64,000 nt of DNA from Flaccisagitta enflata (lineage: Eukaryota > Chaetognatha > Sagittoidea > Aphragmophora): NCBI GenBank assembly GCA_965153355.1, contig OZ231128.1, forward strand, positions 35,154,001 to 35,218,000, read 5' to 3'. The notes under the pieces were generated by a model. That model saw only the letters and a program-made list of their open reading frames with translations. It searched no databases and had not been told where the DNA came from. Below, in pieces: positions 11,714-23,582 of the stretch (its first letter is position 1; each line of letters opens with the position of its first letter). Made by a program: the position numbers and the translations under genes.

Positions 11714-12435
11714 AAAACCAAAAGAAGCCAACGATTCTTGGTGGTTTTTTAGTTTTAGTCAGAGCACACGACGGCTAAACCCATTGCTAAATGGCATGGG
11801 CAGTAGACCTGGATATTTGTGGGTGCACGAGTTGATGTGGAAGTATCAGATGGTCAAACGGGCGGGGATGTGGACAACCCTAATGACATACAAACGTCTA
11901 AACTTATGAATGTAGCGAGGCCAAATTCTTCGGGCCTTTGGCCCCATTTCAAGTCCGACATAAAGCCAAACAACCCCGATACTTTTTTCTGTTTTGTCAT
12001 TGGAACCACTTGCTTAAACATCCGTTCTGTCAATAAATCCTTTAAGAGGCTCGAATATTTCGTACACCCTTAAGTTAAGAGATGGCAGGTGACCGACGGG
12101 TAAGACCAACCGACCGACTCTGTGCGCCAAACAAACCCAGGAAACGAGGTCATTACTACAAGGTCGCGTCTAATAAAGCGTGAAAACAAATATCGGAAAA
12201 AAAGCCGAAGAGTTGTCGTGATGAATTTCGGTTTAGGCTTTTGCGTCATAACCCAGTTTTTTGATAGTACACCGATACCGAAAAACACCGATAAATCAAG
12301 AAATATCCGACAAATTATTCAAAAGTGTCCTTTCAATTGGTTTGGGTGATAAGTCATTTCATCAGTTAACTTGTCCGTCAGTCCTCATTTTAAAACAATC
12401 CAAAACAAACTGCTTACCTCATTGTGTTCTTCTCA

Positions 12436-12876
12436 AACACTCTTTTCTTTTTATAAGGACCAGTAAATTTTTTCTGAGGCTGGGATGTCTTTAAATTTTT
12501 TTCAAATTCCAGGCTAAATTGTTCTTAACGTATCCTTAATATTTTTCTCTGATTTCTTTATAATCATTTTTTGTACATTGATATAATTGATGTGCAGTAA
12601 CTATAAGGTAATACAAGTTACATATGACAATAACTGCTGTTCATAGCAAAATAGAATTTCATTTCATAAAACAAATGGATATTTTTTTATGAATGAGATT
12701 TTTTTCTCTATGAATTTGCGTGAGAACAGTCTACACTATAAATCAAAAATCATTTTTCTTCAAATCTGAGGCTAGGCTTTGTCCTTAAAATGTCTTTAAT
12801 TTTCAGCAAAATTTCAGCCTCATGTCCTTATAAACTTTGTCCTTACTCAAAAAAAAACGAGTGTAGTCAAATGTAA
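12436..12876. mobile_element. MITE M4 flanked by a 16-bp direct repeat
   Basis: The left end ACACTCTTTTCTTTTTATAAGG and the right end, with ACTACACTCG and TATAAGGACA in reverse complement, are related to M5 at 19911. The repeat CATTGTGTTCTTCTCA occurs on both sides (12420-12435 and 12877-12892). Confidence 0.55.
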
Positions 12877-13205
12877 CATTGTGTTCTTCTCATAGTCCTA
12901 TGTAACAGTGGTGCAAAAATCTGCTCGGGTAACCCTAAAAACCCAATACAGGCAAAGTTGTAAAGATGGACTGACGGTCCAAAAGACTGATAGGCCAACC
13001 GACTGACATATAGAAACGCGTATCACCAGGGGCGTATGGGAGCCAAAGTTATAGGGGTATCTACCCCCCAGCCTGTGTCTTCACAAATTTTGTAACATGA
13101 AAAAAACTAATCGCTTAACTTCTATATATTCATCTTAAATATAAATTTTTTTTATATGTTTGAATGAAAAAAAAAATATTCTCAAAGCTAGTAGCAAATC
13201 AAAAC

Positions 13206-13345
13206 AATGAAAAAATAAAACATCTGTCTCTCTCTTTTTTTCTTTCTCTTTCTTTCTCTTTTTCATTATTTCTTTTTTTTTTTTTTTCTTTCTTTTTCTC
13301 TCCCTTTTTCTCTCCCTTTTTCTCTCTCTTTTTTTTTGTATCCAA
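13206..13345. repeat. Pyrimidine-rich low-complexity tract
   Basis: Runs of CTTT/TTTCTC. Confidence 0.8.
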
Positions 13346-13904
13346 ACAGGGGTCGCCATGGCTACCGCGGTGACCCCTTCTAATACGCCCCTGTGCATCA
13401 CACAAAACTATAACAAATCGTCGATGATTTAAAAACCTTTTCTTTTAATCTCTGTCAGATTCTTTTTATGCAGAAGATGACACGGAAGTGCTTCAAGCAG
13501 GCTCAAGCACACGCTTGATAGATCGTTAAGCGAGTAAGAAACAGTCCAATAAGTAACAATCCGACGGACATCGCGTGTTAGGGCAAATGGCCTCACTGCA
13601 GACGTGCTTTGGTACACACACAAAAGTACTGGTAAAGGTTCACACAACTCAAATGCTACAAGTAAACCTGTAGTATGCAAGATTGCAAGTAAATATATTC
13701 TGCCTCTTTAGTTGACGACAGAAAGAAAAAACTCGTGAACCAGACACAGCAAGGTTCCATCGCGGTTTTTTTTTTCTTTTTTTTTTTTTGCCTTTTGTGT
13801 TTCTATTTCTGCATTTCTCCCCGCGTTTGCACCCCATCCCATGGGGCAATCGAGCATTACGCACAGAAAAGCAGTCCAAGAGGAAAAAAAACACCGCATG
13901 TGGA

Positions 13905-14261
13905 AAAAAGCGATGCAAGACGAGATCTCTCTCTTAGGCGCCAACTGTTTCTGTCTGTCTTGCTGCTTTCACGAGACTGCAAAATCTGGCTCTTAGCCAT
14001 GTCTGTCTGTCTTCTTGCTTTCACAAGATCTCGCTTTTAAGCGCCTTTTATCCACATCTGTCTTCTTGCTTTCACGAAATACCAAGATCTCAATCTTAGA
14101 CATGTTCATTCATGTCTGTCTTTCCACTCCTAATGAAATCTCTTTCTTAGACCTTGTCTTACCATGTCAGTTGTTCTGCCTTAACAAGATCTTAATCTTA
14201 GGTTTTGCTTTCACAAAATCTCAATGTACGGCGCCATCTGTCTATGTCTGTCTTTTGCTTT
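13905..14261. repeat. Degenerate minisatellite, units about 50-75 bp
   Basis: Units combine GAGATCTC or similar, CTTAGGCGCC or CTTAGCCATG, then TCTGTCTGTCTT and GCTTTCACGA. The array resumes at about 14860-14960, after MITE M3. Confidence 0.7.
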
Positions 14262-14859
14262 TACTATCTAGGAAATAAGTTTGGAAACACCTTCAAAGAG
14301 ACATAACTTGACTTCCTGTTGAGATAACTAAACAAAATTCATGAGCATTTTAAACTACGTCAAATAATCTACAATCTGAGCCCAATCTCGTTTCTGTGCA
14401 TCAAACCGTTTAGAAATGCCATTAGTTTGAAGTTGATCACATACTTTCAAAAATGGCAAAAATAGTAGGAATTTTTTTTTCTTCTTCCCTTCCATCTTTG
14501 AAATGCTCTCAAATCTATTCAAAATGAGATATTAACATGCGGATTGCACCACTGGTTAGCTCTTGAGCCCTAGTTTTATAATTTCATGGATTTTTAATCA
14601 GATTTCAAGAGGGAAGTAGCCCAATTTTACTGCCAAAATGACCAGAATCCACTATGTTTACCACAATAATTTCTGAGTTGTGATATACAAACTAAACTTG
14701 CGGTCCCTAAACTGGATTGAAGATTGTTTTTCTCTTTTGTTCCAGTTAATATAAATATAAGAATAATCAAAAATGATCAGGTACAAGATTTTTGAGCACA
14801 TGAAGGGAGAAAAGTACCATCAACCCTAAGTGTTTCCAAACTTTTTTCCTAGATAGTAA
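14262..14859. mobile_element. MITE M3, about 598 bp, inserted in the minisatellite
   Basis: TTACTATCTAGG...AAGTTTGGAAACAC at the left is matched in reverse complement at the right (14828-14859). The internal sequence ATGAGCATTTTAAAC...CCGTTTAGAAATGCC resembles the M2 core. Confidence 0.75.
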
Positions 14860-15013
14860 CGAGATCTCACACTTACTCTTAGGCGACGTCAGTCCATTTC
14901 CGTCTCACTGCTTTCATCACTGTCTCTCTGTTTTATCGTGTACTATATAATGGTCTGTGTCTCTCTGTTTGTCCCTAACTCTTGATCCATTATCTTTAAA
15001 GTTTCCTTTTTTG

Positions 15014-15545
15014 GGCTACAGCCCTGAAGGAGCTGAATACCTATGCTTTCTTCTCATTCTCATCCTCCTTCTTCTCTGCCCCCCCTCTGGCTTAAAAATT
15101 TAAACCTAAAAGCTCAAATCCCAACATTGGGGCTCAAGTCTCAAACCCAAGGCTATAATCCCAGCCTGGGGGCTCAAATCCCAGCCTGGGGGATCAAATT
15201 ACAGCCTGTAGACTCAAATCCTAGCCACATGGCTCAAACCTCAGCCTTGATGCTCAAATTCTGTCCCTATGGCTCATTTCCCAACCTCAAGGATTTTTTT
15301 CCTAGCTTCAATTTTCCAGCCTCTGGACTCAAATCTCCACCCCAAGGCTCAAATCCATTCCTTGGGGCTTTAATCCCCATCTAGAAGCTAAAATCAAGCC
15401 TTGAATATCAATCACACAATGAAGCTCAAATCAAGCCCAGCGCCATCATAGGTCATTCTCCCGCTACCCATCTCACCACTTTATCTTTTCATACACTAAC
15501 TTAGGGGCAACAAGTACCGCTGACCGTCTGACAACTTACGACTAT
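15014..15545 (+). mobile_element. F-family element with tandem GGCTCAAATCCCAGCC units
   Basis: It begins GGGCTACAGCCCTGAAGG and ends AGGGGCAACAAGTACCGCTGACCG, followed by CTTACGACTATTTTTT. The interior is about ten diverged 30-bp units. Confidence 0.65.
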
Positions 15546-15579
15546 TTTTTGTTCTGTATTTCTGCCTGTTCTTAGTGAC

Positions 15580-16187
15580 TCTTTCCGCTTTTTGGGCAGC
15601 GGCCCCAAAGGGCCGATGTCCTGTAGGACACAGGGGTGAATTTCCAGACGTCCGTACGTCCCTACGTACGTCCCCCCCCCCGAGGCCCCTCTCAGGCCCC
15701 AAATCAGCCCTCTCAGGCCCCAAATCAGCCCTCTCAGACCCCAAATCAGCCCTCTCAGGCCCCAAGTCAGCCCTCTGAGACCCAAAATCACCCCTCTCAG
15801 GCCCAAAATCAGCGCTTCTAGATCCTAAATTAGCTCACTCAAGCCCAAAATCAGCCCACTAAGGTACTCGATCAGCCTTGTCAGGCCCAAAATCAAGCAT
15901 TTCAGGCCTGAAATCAGACCTCTCAAACCTAAAATCTGTCTCAATTCAGCCCTTAAAATGACCCTCTCAGGTTCAAATCTGCCCTCATCCCTAATCTCAT
16001 TACTGTTCTCCAATCAATCAACTCAGTCCTTAAATGTGCTTTTTCAGGACGTCTGGAAATTCACCCCTGTGTCCTACAGGACATCGGCCCTTTGGGGCCG
16101 CTGCCCTGCTCCCACTCAGCTTCTTCAGCTAATCACTCCAAGCAGGGCATCGGATACCGCTGACCATTTGCGATCCTTGGATGACTA
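15580..16187 (+). mobile_element. F-family foldback element
   Basis: The left end GGGCAGCGGCCCCAAAGGG...CCTGTAGGACACAGGGGTGAA pairs with the right CACCCCTGTGTCCTACAGG...GGGCCGCTGCCC near 16060-16110. The tail is GATACCGCTGACCA. The interior is tandem CAGCCCTCTCAGGCCCCAAAT units. Confidence 0.75.
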
Positions 16188-16192
16188 GTTTG

Positions 16193-16197
<5 letters not shown>

Positions 16198-16278
<81 letters not shown>
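16198..16278. repeat. (CT)n microsatellite
   Basis: About 80 bp of pure CT, directly after the F element. Confidence 0.97.
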
Positions 16279-16280
<2 letters not shown>

Positions 16281-16669
16281 TTTCTTTCCTTTCCCTTTCT
16301 TTCACCATGCATAGCAAAGAGTCAGAGGGACTGGTCCATGACAAAAGAAAGCATTTGAATTGCAACTCAGATTGACAGCGTTGGTCGCCTTTCCACTGAA
16401 TTCCCAACCGATTTGCGATCAGATGAGTCTAAAATCACGACGAACAACAAAAGAATACAACAACAATTCTACAACAACAAAGTCAACCATTTGATTGTGC
16501 AAGATAAAAAAAGGATTCGCGATAAGATTCGAGTGCATCTCTCAAACAATGACTTTGAAAAAAAAACCACAGCGAAAACGACCACGATCACGGCAACATC
16601 AAAAAATAAAGAAAACGACGACAACAACACTAGGACAAAAACAGCAATACAACCATAAAATAAAAAAAG

Positions 16670-16670
<1 letters not shown>

Positions 16671-16761
<91 letters not shown>
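16671..16761. repeat. (CAA)n microsatellite
   Basis: About 30 perfect AAC triplets. Thr, Gln and Val runs in the frames here are artefacts. Confidence 0.97.
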
Positions 16762-16763
<2 letters not shown>

Positions 16764-17461
16764 ATCGGTTTTATTAATAGACAACGAATTCCACAAAAAC
16801 GAAAAATCTTTAGGAAGTGCTATCAACAAAAATATCTAATGGATTTTTTAAAACCGATACATTCTGAACTTCGCCCACGCAACTTTTATAAGTATCAGTA
16901 CCTTGCCGGCGGTCCCAGTTGCCATTTTAACAAAACCACCGCAATGACGGACTGCATGATCAGTCTGTTTGTCAATTACAAATCCATAGATCTCATACAC
17001 ATATTATCAATTTATCTTAATAAAAAATATAACTGCAGAATGAGAATTTGTTGACTTTTCAGAGGCATGACAAGCATACTTAAACCCTATTTATGTAAAA
17101 AATACTGGGGTTTTTCTCTTGAAGTTTTTTTTCTCATTAATTAGGCTGATTGAAAATGCCGTTTTCATGCTTTTCAAATATCACCAAATTCCTACACGGG
17201 AAAAAAGCTTCAGGAGTGGTTGGGTAGGCCTTGATCTACAACTTGGAATTACTAAGGCTGAAAGCGGATCTCGCTTTGAAAAAAACTTGCCCCCTGAAGT
17301 GTTGACTGTTGTTACAGGCTCTATACACCACCGATCTGGGCGTTCTTGGTCTTGTTCGACGGAGATTTGATTTCTCTCGCCGTCGGCTTTAACTAAACAT
17401 TATTATTTTCTTCTTAGGGGCCCCTTAGGGCCCCCAAAAAAGCCCTTATTAGGGAATTTTT

Positions 17462-18032
17462 TTTTTTTTGAAAAAAAAAGTGGGGTGCAATCAATAGGAA
17501 ATTGTTTGATTTGCCTAGATCCAAAATCTTGTATTTTCACTTTTTTCAAAAAACTTAGAAAATTTTTATGTCGCGCGTCAGGGACTTAGAAAAAAAATCA
17601 CAAAATATTTTTTTGAAAAATGGTTTTCAAAAGTGGGGTGCAATCAATAGGAAATTGTTTGATTTGCCTAGATCCAAAATCCTGCATTTTCATTTTTTTT
17701 TTCAGAAAACTTAAAAAATTTTTTTGTCGCGCGTCAGGGACTTAGAAAAAAAATCACAAAATATTTTTTTGAAAAATGGTTTTCGAAAGTGGGGTGCTAT
17801 CAATAGGAAATTGTTTGATTTGCCTAGATCCAAAATCTTGTATTTTCATTTTTTTTTTCAAAAAACTTTGAAATTTTTTTGTATCGCGCGTCAGGGACTT
17901 TGAAAAAAAAATCACAAAATATTTTTTTGAAAAATGGTTTTCAAAAGTGGGGTGCAATTGATAGGAAATTGTTTTATTCGCCTAGATCCAAAACCTGTAA
18001 AATTACTTTTTTCAAAAAATTAAAAAATTTGA
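17462..18032. repeat. Tandem repeat, unit about 153-158 bp, four copies
   Basis: Copies begin at GTGGGGTGCAATCAATAGG: 17480, 17633, 17789 and 17947 (the last is diverged and incomplete). Each of the first three contains GTCGCGCGTCAGGGACTT and an A/T-rich end. Confidence 0.9.
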
Positions 18033-19165
18033 TTGGGGGCAAGTTCAAAGAAAAAACGGAAAAAAAGTACGTCGGTTTTCTCTTTTACTTTTTAAGTATG
18101 AAAAAGGCCGTAACTTCTAAACTATTGATGCGATTGTCCTGAAATTTGAAATACTAGCTGACGTCACACATTGTAAAGTTGCTTTTAGTTTTCTTAGACT
18201 TTTGATAGAATTTGAATGGAGGCGAGTATTAACACAATTTTTTTTTAAATGGAAGGTAATAGCATAAAGAGGTTAGTTTGTGCTTTTCAAGTTATTTGTT
18301 TGATGGATAGTATCAGAAAATAACGATAAAAAAACTTTTAAGAACATTGATTTGCCTGCTCATCGCCAAGGCCTTCTGTTTATCTGTTTTTCTTCTTTCC
18401 TGCCTTCTCATTGGCAAGAACATATGAAAATATGAAAATGCTTATCTGATTGGTTGAAGCGAACTGCTTAGAAAGGAAGAATGGCAAATTCAACCAATCA
18501 AAAAACAGAACAGTTTTCAAAGCACCAATGACAAAGCAGAAAGAAAAGAGAGAGCAGCACTACAAAATTGATAGCTCAACTCTTACATACTACTACAGTT
18601 TTGCGGAAACAAAACCTGCTTTGATTTATACATGAGCTGAAAGGCCATGGTCAGAACCTTATTTTGAGAGAGTTTCAGCTTTGCCAAACAAAGCGTTTTC
18701 TCTGTGGAAACTATTCTTTAAGAAGTGGAGATTCAAATTTCCTGCAAAAGAGAGGGAGACGTATTTCAAATAGGCTAAAAATGTACTAAATGATAACTTT
18801 TTTGAACTCTGAATGCAGCAACGTGATCATCTGTGTTCTGGCTTTTTAAAATGGTAAAGAACGCCATGTTTTGCTTAAACAATCGGCGTTTTGAGCAGGT
18901 TCAACTGCCAACCTTCATATTTTACATATTTGGCTTCTTATTTTTTTTTATGTAGTAATGTGCGAAGAATAAGGTAAAAAAAAAGTGCTGTCTGATGCGG
19001 TCAAGGGTCTAGTTTTCTTAAAAAAAAACTGTGTTCCTCTACGTGAACTTTTTTTTTTCACCCACTCAAAATGCAAGTCCACTGATCTTTACATTGTGCG
19101 TCATGCTTCTCGACATACGAGCTAAAAATCTCGATTGTGAACCGTCGTTAAGTTGGGCGCACTTC
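18033..19165. other. Unassigned spacer
   Basis: AT-rich. I see no exon or repeat that I can defend. Confidence 0.45.
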
Positions 19166-19169
19166 TTTG

Positions 19170-19262
19170 CCTAGGTTGGGGGTGGAGTTGGGGTGAGACT
19201 AGGCTGCGAGTTGGATGCCCTTCCCACCCGTCTACAACGATATTGTGACCCAGCGTCACTAG
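19170..19262. repeat. R-like 3' end with alternative terminal hairpin (copy 2)
   Basis: GGGGTGGAGTTGGGGTGAG...GGATGCCC...CCCACCCGTCTACAA, then GATATTGTGACCCAGCGTCACT, parallel to 7200-7278. Confidence 0.45.
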
Positions 19263-19369
19263 TTACTTATAAAAAAAGATGACATTTTTCATCATTGAAT
19301 TCTAAGTGCTGGGTGTCGCTCTCAAGCGTGAAAATCATACATTCAATGTACTACGTACTATGTACTCAC

Positions 19370-19606
19370 CTCGACATTCCCATTCTTTGAGAAGAAATCG
19401 TCGGAATTGTTTCCGAGCGTGAGAAGGATTCGATCCTCGGTGACGGGAGGATTGCTGATGATGCGGCAACGGACTTGAAATTTGTGGTCGTGCTCTTCGA
19501 AGGTTTGGACCGAAGGACAATCGAACTTAGGCTTGAAACGGACGTCGAGTTTCTGAAATCCGCAAATTGGAGGCGCCAACGTTCGATTCCAGTTTTTGTG
19601 ATGAAC
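19370..19606 (-). CDS. Probable internal exon, Ig-domain-like (host gene on minus strand)
   Basis: The exon is bounded by a polypyrimidine-AG acceptor (rc of CTGATAATGGAAAAAA, ending at 19607) and a perfect donor GAG|GTGAGT at 19369. It is 237 bp, exactly 79 codons in phase 0-0, and fully open. Residues 20-26 (LDVRFKP) look like the last strand of one Ig domain; a Cys follows at 30. FEEHDHKFQVRC (36-47) and SNPPV (51-55) match the B strand Cys and the B-C loop of an I-set-like Ig domain, and ILLTLG looks like the next strand. Base composition is richer in G+C than the flanks. Likely a cell-surface or secreted Ig-superfamily protein; I cannot name the gene. Confidence 0.65.
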
Positions 19607-19910
19607 CTGATAATGGAAAAAAAAGGACAAATATGGTTGGTAATGTACATACAACTGAAAACTAAATAAAAGCATCGGCTTGTTTCGTGGACAAGTACGA
19701 CCATGAACAAAAGTAAATTCAGATTCTGAGATTTACAAGTAGCTGTCAACAGCTATTTTACTTCGACTCTGTCCCTTGTTCGCGATTCTATAAGTTACTT
19801 AGTCGATTGGTCGGTCCGGCGGTAACACCGAGCGCTTTGAGGTTTTTCAGTTCTTAGCGAGTAGTTTCATGTCGGGTGGGTATCACCAGTGGGGAAATTG
19901 AATCGTCATC

Positions 19911-20331
19911 ACTACACGCTTTTCTTTTTATAAGAACGCTGTTTATAAGAACGTCAGCCTCAGATTTGGTAAAAAAATAAGAACATCTTAAGAACATGCT
20001 GAGCCTCAGGTTTGAAAAAAAAATATAATTTTTCAAAAAACTTGTAAAATTAGATGAAAAACCCTGAATGATACACATTTTAATACTGATTTCTAAAATT
20101 ATAATTTATTTTTTATTGAATATTAATCTTATACTTTTTTTTACTTAATAGAAATATTTTTTTTCATAATTGTTTAAAACAACAAATCATTATATCATTA
20201 TAGGTATAAAATTATCTGATTCAAAAATAAAAACATGTTAAGAACGCTTGAGCCTGAAATCAGGGTTGAAAATAAGAACGCTGAGGCTGACTTCAAAAAT
20301 CCATGTTCTTATAAAATGAAAAGCGTGTAGT
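19911..20331. mobile_element. MITE M5, about 421 bp
   Basis: Terminal inverted repeats ACTACACGCTTTTC[T/A]TTTTAT with AAGAAC inside. The interior has repeated AAGAAC and GAGCCT motifs and no coding sequence. Related to M4. Confidence 0.75.
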
Positions 20332-20708
20332 CTAGGCCTCTAGGGTTGTAGAAGCGGTTGACCGCTTCAAATATGGAAGATGGGACAACTTCTATCAATA
20401 AAACAGTAAAATGGAAGCGGAAGTGGAGGAAGCGGCTTAAAATTCGACCGCTTTCTCATACTTAATCACTAACTCATGAACCAACTATCCTATGCATCAT
20501 TGCCCCTGTCCGCTCACGCATGATTACTTGCTTCGACTAGTTTACCAACCGGAGAGGTCGATTTACCAACTCAGACGTTTTCTCAGTCAACATCTCGATG
20601 CCTTTCTACGAAATGTAGTTTGCGGAAAACGTGGAAGGGCAAAGGTTGGATACACGTAATCATTCAGATCATGTATGTTTAATGATTTGCGCAATATGCA
20701 AAATGTCC

Positions 20709-20819
<111 letters not shown>

Positions 20820-21747
20820 CAAACAGACAGAGATTGGATGATTGGCAGGTTTTCGGGGGGGGGAACAATTCCCGATTATTTTACCCCACTTTCTCGGAAA
20901 TGAGTCCATCAACAAATTAGTTACTTATATTCAAACCTTCTTATGTTACTCATACTTACTGCATCAAAATCGAATCATTCCAGCGCCCCATAACCAGCCC
21001 AACATAGCAACAGTCGCGTGCTCCATCTTACCTTCACAATCACATTACCACATAATTACATGATTGAATAATTACGTAATGAATTAATCACATGATCCTC
21101 ATAACCTTTGAAAACCATTAAAATCACTTTAATTCATTTTTTTTTTAACCGACGGACCGATGGAACGACGAACTGACAGACCAAAGTATGTAATAGAGTA
21201 CATGTGACTAAAAAAGAAGAAGCCGATGAACAGGAAGAGAACTAGAACTAGAACTAGAACTAGAAGGAGGATCGACTCACGACCCAGGGAATTTCGTTTT
21301 TCCCCCTTTGCACGGTTTATGGATTCTATGTCTTTTATCATAACGGGAATGCGTTGGAGATCGTAGGTCTAGTTCACACGGATATGAAATCATAGGACGT
21401 GTTCACATGGATATGAAAAAATTCCGACGCGCGGAAATTGAAATGCAATCACGCTTATTTATATTATTTACTCGACATTTTCCGGCTGTCATCTCCCTGA
21501 CCAATCAAGGTATAACTTTTAAATATCCTCTCTGTTTGCCAATTGTTCCCGGTCTTAGTTTCACTGTAAGGTTTATTTGGTGAAAGATTTGACTCATCAA
21601 TTTATTGCATTATTATACAAAATTTTCTGGAAAATTAGGAATTAAGAAGCTAGATTGTCCTCAGAAAGAAATTTAGTGTGAACACCTGCAGTGCGCGTGA
21701 GTTAAGCGTGATCACGTCTTGACTGAGAATCCAATTTTTATCTTCCT

Positions 21748-21751
<4 letters not shown>

Positions 21752-21803
<52 letters not shown>
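21752..21803. repeat. (CT)n microsatellite followed by an acceptor-like site
   Basis: CT array, then GTCTTCCTTGCAG ending at 21840. No convincing exon with a good donor follows. Confidence 0.9.
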
Positions 21804-21809
<6 letters not shown>

Positions 21810-22040
21810 TGTGGAATGGGTTTTTATGTCTTCCTTGCAGAGGCATGAGCGCAACTCAAATAATTGGAAGGAGATAAGTATCTTATTCCATGATTTCATC
21901 TCTACTTGTGTCATTTCATTTCACATCATTTCATTCATTATTCTGTTTGCATTTCATCGCGTGTGTTGTGATTCCTTTAGTAATCACTTCATATATCAGA
22001 ATAGTTCTGTCAGGTGTCAAACCTTTTACTATCTTCATTT

Positions 22041-22377
22041 TTTTAGTCGTGCTACGCGACTCTGCACCCCGCTTTGTCGTTCTGTCGGTCCGTCCGTCCA
22101 TCTGTCCGTTACACTTTACTTTTTTATCATACTTTAAGTCATTTTTAGTCATTCTAAGTCATTCTAAGTCATACTAAGTCATTGTAAGTCATTTTAAGTC
22201 ATATTACACAACATTGAGTCACGTAAGTCAATTAGGTCGATTTAGTCGTTTTAGTCATTTTCAGTCTTTTTAAGTCTTGTCAAGTCAAATTGAGTCATTA
22301 AAAGTCATTTTGAGTCATTTAAAGTCATCTTAAGGTATTTATGTCCCGCACGCGACTTGTAGGTGTTGGCCCGGTTT
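22041..22377 (+). mobile_element. R-family element with internal 10-bp minisatellite
   Basis: 5' TCGTGCTACGCGACTC, then GTCGGTCCGTCCGTCC, then about 200 bp of degenerate TAAGTCATTN units, and 3' CCCGCACGCGACTTGTAGG with GGCCCGG. The hairpin arm recurs at the 3' end as in other R copies. Confidence 0.7.
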
Positions 22378-22439
22378 CTCAGTAATCTACCAACTACATA
22401 TACCAAGAATCTTGGAGCCACTCTTGATTACAGATAGCT

Positions 22440-22692
22440 GGTGAGTGAAATGGAGTGGTTAGGTTGTGAAAGGTGGTCGGTGGAGCTAAGTTCTGGTAAG
22501 TGGTGAATTCCAGCCGACAGTGTACAGTGAATTGGGGTGGTTAGGTGCTCGAGGGTGGTTGATGGAGGTAAGTCCTGGTAGGAGTTCACTTACAGCCCAC
22601 AGTGAAAACAAAATAAATGAGGTGGTTTGGGGGTTGAGGGTGGTCGGTGGAGGTAAGTCCTGGAAGGTGGTGATTTCCAGCCCACAGGGGGG
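22440..22692. repeat. Minisatellite, unit about 80-85 bp, three copies
   Basis: Copies contain GGGTGGTCGGTGGAGG, TAAGTCCTGG, and end TTTCCAGCCCACAG. Each embeds a sequence like a 5' splice site (GAGGTAAGT) in the second and third copies. Confidence 0.8.
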
Positions 22693-23129
22693 GGGCTTTT
22701 AAAGGGTTGTTGTAACTCAATTGCCACCGATTAAGGATCCGAAACTACTTTCAGCATGATAGGGTTTCTAAGATAGTATCGCATGTTGTCATAATTGATT
22801 CATCAACATTTTGCAACTTCTTCTCACTACACTTCGTCTCACTACATCCTAACAGTAACATTTGTGTGTGCGTGTGTTGGGAGATTTGTACCTCCCAGTT
22901 TGTTCTTCAATCTCGCCTCAAATCTGGTGGAAAAAAGTCCTTCACTGACTTGACTGACTTTGCCTGCAGTCGAGGTTAAAAGGGAAACACTCACTCAGCT
23001 TGTCAGCACTATGCACCAAATTTGACAACAGCAAATCTCCGTTCTTCTTGAGTTTATACTGTCAAGCCACATTTTGTATATTCCATAAGTGTATTTATCA
23101 AATACTAGTTGATATAAATCTTTTCATTA

Positions 23130-23215
23130 TAGTTAAACCCCGCAATAACGAATGTCAAGGGACAAACATATTCTATCCGTTATTTGCGGATTTCAGTTAT
23201 TGCCAACAAAAGTAA
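23130..23215. repeat. Fragment of a pogo/Tigger-like element end
   Basis: CCCCGCAATAACGAATG...CCGTTATTTGCGGATTTC has the style of pogo-like terminal sequences. Confidence 0.4.
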
Positions 23216-23582
23216 TAAAAAAGAAATAACATGCAGAGAACACTTTATATCCATTTTAACATTTGATGACTTATTGTTGTTTTTCTTCTTTTTCTCTCTC
23301 TCCCTCTCTCTCCCTCTCTTTCTCACAGGTCAGGTTGCCATTTTTTAAAAAAATTTACATCATTTCAGTCAATCTAGACATTTAAATCAGTCTTCCCGCT
23401 TTTTCTTTTTTTTTTTCTTTTTTGATTTTGTTGGCTTCTGTTGTTGTTATTGTTTTTGCTTTTGTTAATGTTGATGTTGTTACTCTTCCTCTTCTCCTTC
23501 CTCTTTGATTTTTATTTTCTCCAGGTGCTCCCTAACCTTCTTCATTTTTTTCATCACCTTTGTCCTTTTCTCTTTCTTGTTC

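Noticed and set aside
17200-17400. Minus-strand open stretch beginning KADGERNQISVEQDQ
   Set aside because: Protein-like composition, but splice sites are weak and no domain is recognisable, so it was left out of the exon list.
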